Of a stretch of 31,066 nucleotides of DNA, positions 24,840-31,066 are shown one piece after another. Position 1 is the first letter of the stretch, and each line of letters starts with the position of its first letter. The stretch covers positions 1 through 31,066 of the forward strand of contig JAEYDL010000013.1 in NCBI GenBank assembly GCA_023403845.1. The letters run 5' to 3'. The position numbers and the translations under genes are program-made. The notes under the pieces were generated by a model that was given only the letters and a program-made list of their open reading frames with translations, did no database searches and was not told where the DNA came from. Origin of the DNA: Pseudomonadota bacterium (GTDB taxonomy: Bacteria; Desulfobacterota; Desulfovibrionia; Desulfovibrionales; Desulfovibrionaceae).

Positions 24840-26744
24840 ATGAACGAACACCCCCTTGTACTGGCTGGGGAAAGTTTGTCCCGCCTGATCAAGCCAGTCA
24901 ATCTGGCCGCCTTTAGACTGGCGATCATCGTCATGGCATTGATGGCCATTCCCGTATTTATTGATGTATGCTTGCGGCATTTCGCACATGGTTCTCTGGA
25001 AGGCGCGTACGAGCTTGAGGAGTTTGCGCTGGCACTCGTCACGTTCCTTGCATTGGCCAGTATTCAGGAGAGTAAGGAACACATTAATATCACTTTTGTT
25101 ATTGATCGTTTTTCCAACAGGGTTCGACGCTGGCTTGAGGCCTTCGTATGGTTTCTGAGCGCCCCTCTGATGCTTGTCCTGACCTGGCGTCTGATTCTTG
25201 CGGCATTGACCAAGGCGGATATGGGAGAGGTCAGTTTCGAGCTTGAGCTGCCTCTCTGGCCCGTGATGCTGACATGTGCGTTTGGCCTGGGCTGTTTTGC
25301 TCTTCAACTGCTGGCGCAGGCGCTGAAAGCCCTTGGGCTTTGTCTCAGGGAAAGCTTGCCTGGCGGGCTGCTGGCTCTTGCCTGTGCCATCGGCATTCTG
25401 AGCATTCCTCTGTGGTTGCATCTGACCGGGGTCGATCCGGGTCCCGGTGTTCTGGGAAGCTGCGCCATGCTGCTTATGCTGCTGCTTTTATTTCTCGGCA
25501 TGCCGATAGGCATATCCATGGCTCTGACAGGCGCTCTCGGTCTTCTGGTTCTCTATCCCGACCCGGTATCCGCCCTGTCCATGATGGGGCAGTCTATCTA
25601 CAGCAAGGGAAGCGAATACTCCCTGACTGTTATTCCTCTCTTCATCCTGATGGGAGAACTTGCTTACTATTCCGGCATATCCAAGGATCTGTTCCGCGCC
25701 GCCAATACATGGCTCGGGCGACTTCCCGGGGGACTCGCCGTCGCCGGCATTTCCGGCTGCGCCGGTTTTGCCGCCGTCTGCGGCGACTCCATGGCTACGG
25801 CTGTAACCATGGGTTCGGTAGCGTTGCCGGAAATGCGCAAGAAACACTATAATCCCGGATTAAGCTGCGCCTCGCTCGCCGCCGGGGGGACTCTCGGCAT
25901 TCTGATTCCCCCGAGTATGGGATTCATATTCTACGCCATTGTTACCGAACAATCCATCGGCAAACTGTTCCTTGCGGGAGTCATTCCCGGTATTCTGCTG
26001 GCGACCCTTTTCATTCTGTACACGATGCTCGTTGCGATCAGAAAGCCCGAACTTGCACCGCGCGGAGACGCCTCCACCTTCAGGGAAAAGCTGGCTTCGC
26101 TGCGCGGGGTCGTCATCATGCTCGCGTTGATCGTGGTCATTCTCGGCGGGATTCTCGGAGGTTTTTTCAGTCCCAATGAAGGCGCGGCCGTAGGTGCTTC
26201 CTGTACGCTGATCTATTCGGCTTTGTCGCGGAAACTAAGCTGGAACGATTTTCTTCTGGCCCTGAATTCTACGGTACGCATTTCAGCACGGCTTATGCTC
26301 ATTCTCGTCAGCGTCGGATTGCTCGGCTATTTCTTCGCCGCAACCAGGCTGCCCCAGATGCTGGCCGAGCTGGTCGGGGGACTGAATGCCAACCGTTATC
26401 TTATTTTTGCGGGCATTGTCGTTTTGTATATCATTCTTGGATGCATGATGAACGTCATCCCCATGATTTTACTGACGCTCCCGGCTCTTTTTCCCACCGT
26501 GCAGGCATTGGAATTCGATCCTGTCTGGTTTGGAGTCTGCATCGTGCTGCTCATGGAAATGGGACAGATTACACCTCCAGTAGGCGTCAATGTCTTCGCC
26601 ATGAGTTCTGTGGCCCGTGACGTGCCCATGGCGAGCATATTCCACAGCATCATTCCCTATTTCCTGTGCATGGTAACGCTCCTGCTCCTGCTGGTTCTGT
26701 TTCCTGATCTGGCTCTCTGGCTGCCTTCGATGGCCTTTGACTAG
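24840..26744 (+). CDS. TRAP transporter permease, DctQ-DctM fusion
   Basis: A 634-residue inner-membrane protein. About residues 20-185 form the small DctQ-like subunit (VFIDVCLRHFAHGSLEGAYE, then ESKEHINITFVIDRF). The rest is the large DctM subunit, with the hallmark loops LGMPIGISMALTGALGLLVL, IPLFILMGELAYYSGISKDL and CGDSMATAVTMGSVALPEM, then GTLGILIPPSMGFIFYAIVT, and late MEMGQITPPVGVNVFAM. It imports organic anions with Na+ or H+ together with the DctP protein encoded next. The ATG at 24840 has AAGGAG six bases upstream; a GTG two codons earlier lies inside that site. First gene of a six-gene operon. Confidence 0.95.
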   Translation: MNEHPLVLAGESLSRLIKPVNLAAFRLAIIVMALMAIPVFIDVCLRHFAHGSLEGAYELEEFALALVTFLALASIQESKEHINITFVIDRFSNRVRRWLEAFVWFLSAPLMLVLTWRLILAALTKADMGEVSFELELPLWPVMLTCAFGLGCFALQLLAQALKALGLCLRESLPGGLLALACAIGILSIPLWLHLTGVDPGPGVLGSCAMLLMLLLLFLGMPIGISMALTGALGLLVLYPDPVSALSMMGQSIYSKGSEYSLTVIPLFILMGELAYYSGISKDLFRAANTWLGRLPGGLAVAGISGCAGFAAVCGDSMATAVTMGSVALPEMRKKHYNPGLSCASLAAGGTLGILIPPSMGFIFYAIVTEQSIGKLFLAGVIPGILLATLFILYTMLVAIRKPELAPRGDASTFREKLASLRGVVIMLALIVVILGGILGGFFSPNEGAAVGASCTLIYSALSRKLSWNDFLLALNSTVRISARLMLILVSVGLLGYFFAATRLPQMLAELVGGLNANRYLIFAGIVVLYIILGCMMNVIPMILLTLPALFPTVQALEFDPVWFGVCIVLLMEMGQITPPVGVNVFAMSSVARDVPMASIFHSIIPYFLCMVTLLLLLVLFPDLALWLPSMAFD

Positions 26745-26795
26745 AGGTTTCTTGGTGCGAACCCATAACCCTTTTTCAATCTATAAGGAGTCGGT

Positions 26796-27830
26796 ATGAA
26801 AAGATGTCTTTTCACTTTGATCGGTATCATGCTGTTGGCGGTCGTGGCCCACGCCGCTCCCGTAGAATTGCGCTTTACAAGTGTATACATCGATCGGCAT
26901 CCGGTAGTGCAGAATGCATTCATCCCCTGGATGGAGGAAATCAAAAAGCGCACCAATGGCGAAGTGGTCATTACCTATTTCAACCCCGGAACCATTTGCC
27001 CGGACAGCGAAATGTTCAGCGCGGTGGCTGCTGGCGCCGTGGATATCGCTTCCAACAACTGCAGCCGGACCAATGGGGCTTTGCCTCTGAGCGATGCGGG
27101 AAATATTCCTTTCCTGTTTCAGGATGCCGAATCCGCGGCCATGGCCATGTGGCGCATGTCGCAGAAAAATCCGGAATGGGCAGCGGAATTCAAGGATATG
27201 AAACTGCTTACGCAATATACTTCGGCGCTCATGATGCTGCATTCGGTCAAAAAGCCGATTACGAAGCTTGGCGATTTGCGTGGAATGAAGATCACCACCG
27301 TGGGCGGGCTTGACCGGGATATTCTGAAGAGCCTCAAGGCAAGTCCCATTCTTATGCCCCTGCCGGACACCTATATGTCTCTGTCCCGAGGTATGGCCGA
27401 CGGGTGCAGTCTGGCCATCGCTCCTCTGCGTTCCTTCAAGATCACCGAATGCCTCAAATACACTACCAACGATCCCATTTCGGCCTCTCCCATGTGGATG
27501 GCCATGTCCAAACAAGCCTGGGAACGCCTTAGCCCCGGGCAACAGAAGGTTTTTGAAGAACTCTCCGGCGAGGCTCTGGCCCGCTCGCTGGGCCGCGCTC
27601 TGGACGAAGGCGTCGCCGCTGATTCCCGCTGGATGGAAGAGCAGGGGCATACGTTCCTGAAATTTGCCCCCGAGGAAAAGGCCAAGCTGGTAAAGGCGAC
27701 TGCGGGCATCGCCGAAAAGTGGATTTCTAAAATGGAAAAGCAGGGCAAGACCGATCCTCGCGGCGTGCTTGACGAATTGAGAAGGCTTGGAGAGGAAACT
27801 GCGGCGCAAGTGGCTGCGGAAAAAGAATGA
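26796..27830 (+). CDS. TRAP transporter solute-binding protein, DctP family
   Basis: A 344-residue periplasmic binding protein. The signal peptide MKRCLFTLIGIMLLAVVAHA ends at AHA before APVELRF. The DctP family shows as FIPWMEEIKKRTNGEVVITYFNPG, GAVDIASNNCSR and GDLRGMKITTVGGLDRDILK. The conserved specificity-loop region (the family arginine that binds a ligand carboxylate) is unclear, with GLDRDILKSLKASPILMPLP, so the ligand may not be a plain carboxylate. Desulfovibrio-type bacteria use such proteins for sulfonates and C4-dicarboxylates. AAGGAG precedes the ATG, 51 bases after the permease. Confidence 0.94.
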   Translation: MKRCLFTLIGIMLLAVVAHAAPVELRFTSVYIDRHPVVQNAFIPWMEEIKKRTNGEVVITYFNPGTICPDSEMFSAVAAGAVDIASNNCSRTNGALPLSDAGNIPFLFQDAESAAMAMWRMSQKNPEWAAEFKDMKLLTQYTSALMMLHSVKKPITKLGDLRGMKITTVGGLDRDILKSLKASPILMPLPDTYMSLSRGMADGCSLAIAPLRSFKITECLKYTTNDPISASPMWMAMSKQAWERLSPGQQKVFEELSGEALARSLGRALDEGVAADSRWMEEQGHTFLKFAPEEKAKLVKATAGIAEKWISKMEKQGKTDPRGVLDELRRLGEETAAQVAAEKE

Positions 27831-27862
27831 CAGTCATCTGAAAAGACAACAAGGCTGATTTC

Positions 27863-29386
27863 ATGAGCAAGCAAATCAAGAATGTCGTGTTCATCATGCT
27901 GGACACGCTGCAGTTCAATTATCTCGGCTGCTACGGCAATAAGACGGTTCGGACGCCCAACTTCGATCGTTTTGCCCGGAACGGAATTCTTTTTGAGAAT
28001 GCCTACAGCGAGGGATTGCCCACCGTTCCCGTGCGCAGAGCCATCATGACGGGCCGTTTCACACTGCCGTTCGCCGGATGGCAGGGACTGTCGGCGGAGG
28101 ATACCACCCTTTCGGACATCCTGTGGGGGCGTGAGGTCCAGACGGCTCTGGTATATGATACGCCGCCCATGCGTCTTCCCAAGTACGGCTATTCCAGGGG
28201 ATTCGACTACGTAAAATTCTGCCCCGGCCACGAACTCGACCATACCACGTATGCCGGCCGTCTTCTTGATCCCGGGATGAAGCCCATCGAGTACACCTCA
28301 CCGAGTATGGTGTATGACGAGAATGGGGAACTCATTGATGATGCCAGCACGGCTCTGTTGGATGAGATCGAGTGCTTCCTGAAGTTCAGGCAGGACTGGA
28401 GATCGGAAGAGGATAATTTCGTCAGCGTGGTTGCGCGGGAAGCTGATCGCTGGTTGCGCGACATTCGTATCAAGGATCGCCCATTCATGCTCTGGGTGGA
28501 TTCCTTCGATCCGCATGAGCCGTGGGATCCACCGTCCGTCTGGAAGAAGGAGCCCTGCCCGTATGATCCCGAGTGGAAGGGCAATCCTATTCTCCTCGCT
28601 CCCTGGACACCGGTTGAAGGTCGGATCTCCGATGAGGAGTGCGCCCATATTCGCGCCCTTTACGCAGAAAACATTGAATTGGTGGACAGGCAGATCGGCA
28701 AGTTGCTCGATTCCATCCGGGAACAGGGACTTTGGGATGAAACCATGATTATTATTACATCGGATCATGGTCAGCCCATGGGGAAGGGGGAGCACGGACA
28801 CGGCATCATGCGCAAGTGCCGCCCCTGGCCCTATGAGGAGCTTGTCCACGTACCGCTTATGATGCATGTTCCCGGTATTTCCGGAGGAAGGCGGATCAGT
28901 GCATTTACGCAGAATGTGGATATCGCGCCGACCATTCTTGATGCGCTTGGGTATCTCCAGAATGATGGGGCAACGGGCGGAGCATTCGGTTTTCCCGTCT
29001 ACGGGGCCATTGACATGCAGGGACAGAGCCTGCTGCCGCTGGCGCGTGGAGAGATCGACAAGATCCGTGATTTCGCCATTGCGGGTTATTTTGGAATGTC
29101 GTGGTCCATTATAACCGAGGACTACACCTATATCCACTGGCTGTTGAAAAATTCCACGGAACAGGATGTGGTCAAGCCCCAGCACGAGGGGCACAGAATC
29201 ATGGAAGATGAGGAAATATGGACCTGTACGGTAGGGGCCACCCAGGAAGTTCCACAGGAGGATGAACTCTACGACCGTCGTTCCGATCCTTTCCAACTCC
29301 AAAACATCATTGCTGAAAGACCGGATAAGGCTGGAGAGCTGCTTCGGGAACTCAAGCTGTATATCGGTGAATTGCGTACGTTGTAA
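27863..29386 (+). CDS. Sulfatase-like hydrolase with Thr at the nucleophile position
   Basis: A 507-residue member of the sulfatase/alkaline-phosphatase superfamily. Metal-binding parts are present: IMLDTLQFNYLGCYG at the start, WVDSFDPHEPWD in the middle and ITSDHGQPMGKGEHGHG later. In sulfatases the nucleophile is Cys or Ser in C/S-x-P-x-R, later converted to formylglycine. Here the segment is GLPTVPVRRAIMTG, so Thr54 stands at that place and formylglycine cannot form. Thr nucleophiles occur in other superfamily branches such as nucleotide pyrophosphatase/phosphodiesterases. A phosphodiester, phosphonate or sulfate ester hydrolase is possible. No signal peptide is present, so it acts in the cytoplasm, presumably on a TRAP-imported substrate. 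It follows the DctP gene by 32 bases. Confidence 0.9.
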   Translation: MSKQIKNVVFIMLDTLQFNYLGCYGNKTVRTPNFDRFARNGILFENAYSEGLPTVPVRRAIMTGRFTLPFAGWQGLSAEDTTLSDILWGREVQTALVYDTPPMRLPKYGYSRGFDYVKFCPGHELDHTTYAGRLLDPGMKPIEYTSPSMVYDENGELIDDASTALLDEIECFLKFRQDWRSEEDNFVSVVAREADRWLRDIRIKDRPFMLWVDSFDPHEPWDPPSVWKKEPCPYDPEWKGNPILLAPWTPVEGRISDEECAHIRALYAENIELVDRQIGKLLDSIREQGLWDETMIIITSDHGQPMGKGEHGHGIMRKCRPWPYEELVHVPLMMHVPGISGGRRISAFTQNVDIAPTILDALGYLQNDGATGGAFGFPVYGAIDMQGQSLLPLARGEIDKIRDFAIAGYFGMSWSIITEDYTYIHWLLKNSTEQDVVKPQHEGHRIMEDEEIWTCTVGATQEVPQEDELYDRRSDPFQLQNIIAERPDKAGELLRELKLYIGELRTL

Positions 29387-29394
29387 TCTCCAGG

Positions 29395-29417
29395 CCCCTC
29401 CCGGATTCCGGGAGGGG
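29395..29417. other. 10-bp hairpin between sulfatase and thioredoxin genes
   Basis: CCCCTCCCGG (29395-29404) and CCGGGAGGGG (29408-29417) around a 3-base loop. There is no T run, and the thioredoxin RBS follows directly. Probably a 3'-end stabiliser or expression step-down within the operon. Confidence 0.6.
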
Positions 29418-29431
29418 AAAAGGAATCATGC

Positions 29432-29743
29432 ATGTTTGAAGAACTGAATGATGCTTCCTATCCGGAAGCGTTCGAACGGACTGATGGCGGGCTATGTCTT
29501 TTTTTCAAAAAACTGTGTCCGCACTGCAAGAATATGGGCAAGGTCATGGAAAAGTTCCATGCCATGCAGCCCGACGTAGACCTTTTTTCCATTGATATTG
29601 AGGAAAATCCGGCCGCAGCCGCAACCTGTGAGGCACTGCGTGCGCCGACGCTGGTGGTTATCCGGCAGGGGCGGCCCGTGGCCCGAAAGGCAGGACTCAT
29701 GAATCCTCGCGAGCTGCTGGCCTTCTATTCTCAGGGATGCTGA
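29432..29743 (+). CDS. Thioredoxin-family protein with CPHC active site
   Basis: A 103-residue thioredoxin fold. The redox site is Cys29-Pro-His-Cys32 (KKLCPHCKNMGKVM), rather than the CGPC of ordinary thioredoxins, and resembles the CPHC of DsbA-type and of an atypical anaerobe thioredoxin described in Desulfovibrio (from memory). The cis-proline is Pro72 in RAPTLVV. No signal peptide: cytoplasmic. The Pro-His pair usually makes the site more oxidising than CGPC. AAGGA precedes the ATG, and the reductase-like gene follows by 22 bases, so the two form a redox pair, perhaps serving the hydrolase or another enzyme of the operon. Confidence 0.9.
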   Translation: MFEELNDASYPEAFERTDGGLCLFFKKLCPHCKNMGKVMEKFHAMQPDVDLFSIDIEENPAAAATCEALRAPTLVVIRQGRPVARKAGLMNPRELLAFYSQGC

Positions 29744-29765
29744 TTTTTTCGGGAGTGTCCTCAAT

Positions 29766-30695
29766 ATGGCTGTTGCGCATCAGTACGATCTGATTATTCT
29801 CGGCGGAGGTCCGGCGGGCATGACTGCCGCCATCTATGCCGCCCGTTCCGGCCTCAGGGCCGTCATTCTTGAGAGCAATATTACCGGTGGGCTGGTCAAT
29901 TCCACTTATTCCGTAGAAAATTTCCCATCCTATCCTGAAATTCATGGCATGGAACTGATGGAGCGGATGCGGAAGCACATCGATTCGCTCGGCGTTGATG
30001 TCATCGAGGTCTGCGAAGTGGAAACGGCCGAACTTGCAGGCGATAAAAAGCGGATCGCTACGGACGGCGGAGACTATATTGCTCCTGCCGTCATTCTGGC
30101 CACCGGGCGCAAACCCGTTCCACTGGACGTGCCAACGGAGGCGGAACAGGTGCACCATTGCGCAATCTGTGACGGGTCTGCCTATGTGGGAAAGCACGTT
30201 CTGGTCGTAGGCGGCGGGAACAGCGCTTTTGACGAAAGCCTGTATATGCTGGGCATAGGAGTCGCGCATATTACTCTGGTGGAAATCATGCCCCGCTATT
30301 TTGCTGCGCAGAGTACGCAGGATAAACTGTTCGAGTCGGGAAAGGCGGAAGGGCGCACGTCCACCAGAGTCCGGGATTTGCTCCTTGGTGATGAAGGGGC
30401 ATTGTGCGGTGCGGTGCTGGAAAATGTGGATACGGGGGAAACCGAAGAAATCGCGGTGGAAGGCGTATTCGTTTTCCTTGGTCAGAAGCCGAACAACGCT
30501 CTGTTCAGAGACGCCGTTGAGCTGAGCGAACAGGGGTATATTCGGACGGGTAGAGACATGGGAACCAGCCTGCCCGGAGTATTCGGCGCGGGAGATATCA
30601 ACGACAAGCAGATCCGGCAGATCACTACAGCCATGGCCGACGGCACCATCGCGGCTCTTTCCGCCGAAGCCTACATCCGGGCCCGGCGTACCTGA
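29766..30695 (+). CDS. Thioredoxin-reductase-like flavoprotein without NADPH motif
   Basis: A 309-residue low-molecular-weight thioredoxin reductase homologue. The FAD site is DLIILGGGPAGMTAAIYAAR and the second FAD block FGAGDINDKQIRQITTAMADG. The redox pair is Cys132-Ala-Ile-Cys135 in HCAICDGSAY. The nucleotide-domain glycines are VLVVGGGNSAFDESLYM (near 145-161). The basic HRRxxxR motif that binds the 2'-phosphate of NADPH is missing; the place reads LVEIMPRYFA (near 171-180). It may therefore use NADH, ferredoxin or another flavin donor. It would reduce the adjacent CPHC thioredoxin. Confidence 0.92.
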   Translation: MAVAHQYDLIILGGGPAGMTAAIYAARSGLRAVILESNITGGLVNSTYSVENFPSYPEIHGMELMERMRKHIDSLGVDVIEVCEVETAELAGDKKRIATDGGDYIAPAVILATGRKPVPLDVPTEAEQVHHCAICDGSAYVGKHVLVVGGGNSAFDESLYMLGIGVAHITLVEIMPRYFAAQSTQDKLFESGKAEGRTSTRVRDLLLGDEGALCGAVLENVDTGETEEIAVEGVFVFLGQKPNNALFRDAVELSEQGYIRTGRDMGTSLPGVFGAGDINDKQIRQITTAMADGTIAALSAEAYIRARRT

Positions 30696-30719
30696 TTCAG
30701 GGTTCGAAATGAGGTTTAC

Positions 30720-31001
30720 ATGACTCAACCCGATATCAATATTCGTGTTTTGGATCTCGACGGCTCCCGGCTGGCCCGTGCGGAACGGGATTTACGGCGT
30801 ATGCTGAAGCAGTATGGCGTCGACGCCCGTATCACCTGCGTCGGATGCGGACTGGAGATCGCCAGACAGGGGTTTTCCGGTCGCACTCCGGCGATGTTCA
30901 TGAATCAATACACCATCGTGGAAGGAAAAGAGCTTTCCTCTGATGTCCTGGAGAATTTTGGCCGTCAGCTTGTCACCTGGCTCGCACGGCGGCAAGGCTA
31001 G
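30720..31001 (+). CDS. Small thioredoxin-fold protein with displaced CVGC
   Basis: A 93-residue protein whose layout resembles small archaeal-type thioredoxins (Thioredoxin_3/MTH895-like): strand NIRVLDL, helix LARAERDLRRMLKQYG, strand DARITC, helix EIARQGF, then GRTPAMFMN with a cis-proline-like TP. The redox pair usual before helix 1 is absent (DLDGSRL). Instead Cys40 and Cys43 (CVGC) follow the second strand. It may bind a metal or work as a redox adaptor for the two preceding gene products. GAGG precedes the ATG, 24 bases after the reductase gene. The family assignment is tentative; no exact relative is recognised. Confidence 0.75.
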   Translation: MTQPDINIRVLDLDGSRLARAERDLRRMLKQYGVDARITCVGCGLEIARQGFSGRTPAMFMNQYTIVEGKELSSDVLENFGRQLVTWLARRQG

Positions 31002-31030
31002 TTCTTCTGTCTGATCGGAAAGACTGGAGT

Positions 31031-31066
31031 CGGGGGGGGGGGGGGGGGGCGGGGGGGGCCCCGCGC
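31031..31066. other. Poly-G tail, probable sequencing artefact
   Basis: An 18-base G run (31032-31049), one C, eight more G, then CCCCGCGC. It sits exactly at the window end and is unlike anything else here. Runs of G at read ends are typical of two-colour short-read chemistry when signal is lost, so these bases should not be trusted. Confidence 0.75.

Noticed and set aside
31032..31058. G-quadruplex or regulatory G tract
   Set aside because: Its place at the very end of the window and its uniformity point to a read artefact.

Overview
The window reads as accessory metabolism of a strict anaerobe. It has two glycyl radical enzymes (GREs), two SAM-radical activases with extra Fe-S clusters, two sigma-54 activators, two TRAP uptake systems and a CPHC thioredoxin. 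That mix fits Desulfovibrionaceae (Bilophila/Desulfovibrio-like gut or sediment bacteria) best. Synergistota-like anaerobes are not excluded, and there is no rRNA or tRNA to settle it. The window ends in a poly-G run that looks like a contig-end artefact.

Layout. 1-131 (-): 5' end of an MFS transporter. 352-4413 (-): visibly AT-rich operon of TAXI binding protein, aldo/keto reductase and fused TRAP permease, with a good sigma-54 promoter at 4534-4548. 5029-14743 (-): amidohydrolase-like protein, GRE-A, activase A, GRE-B, sigma-54 regulator, activase B, ending in a strong terminator at 4926-4958. 15047-16351 (-): CoA-transferase with its own sigma-54 promoter. 17165-18967 (-): sigma-54 regulator whose sensor is a TIM barrel. 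19186-22511 (+): divergent operon of degenerate TIM-barrel protein, UPF0261/Tm-1 N-domain protein, full TIM-barrel protein and cupin, with a sigma-54 promoter and an operator-like dyad. 22720-23919 (+): AraC regulator with a C-terminal PAS domain. 24840-31001 (+): TRAP permease (Q-M fusion), DctP, sulfatase-like hydrolase, CPHC thioredoxin, thioredoxin-reductase-like flavoprotein and a small thioredoxin-fold protein.

Possible logic (inference). TRAP systems import small organic anions. GRE-A carries the cysteine, glutamate and glycine of an active GRE, plus Arg/Gln/Trp/Arg/Phe positions that match, from memory, the sulfonate-binding set of isethionate sulfite-lyase, so a C-S or C-O lyase acting on a small sulfonate-like anion is plausible. 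The CoA-transferase would handle the acyl product. Sigma-54 promoter-like elements lie before four transcription units and two sigma-54 activators are encoded here, so most of the window may be one regulon.

Most unusual points. GRE-B is a paralogue of GRE-A in the same operon with Val at the thiyl-cysteine position and a rewritten glycyl-radical loop, yet it has its own activase. The Tm-1-type pair (fused in the tomato virus-resistance protein Tm-1) is split into neighbouring genes, with a third copy of its TIM barrel serving as sensor of the adjacent regulator. Two further enzymes (amidohydrolase, sulfatase) have altered catalytic residues.
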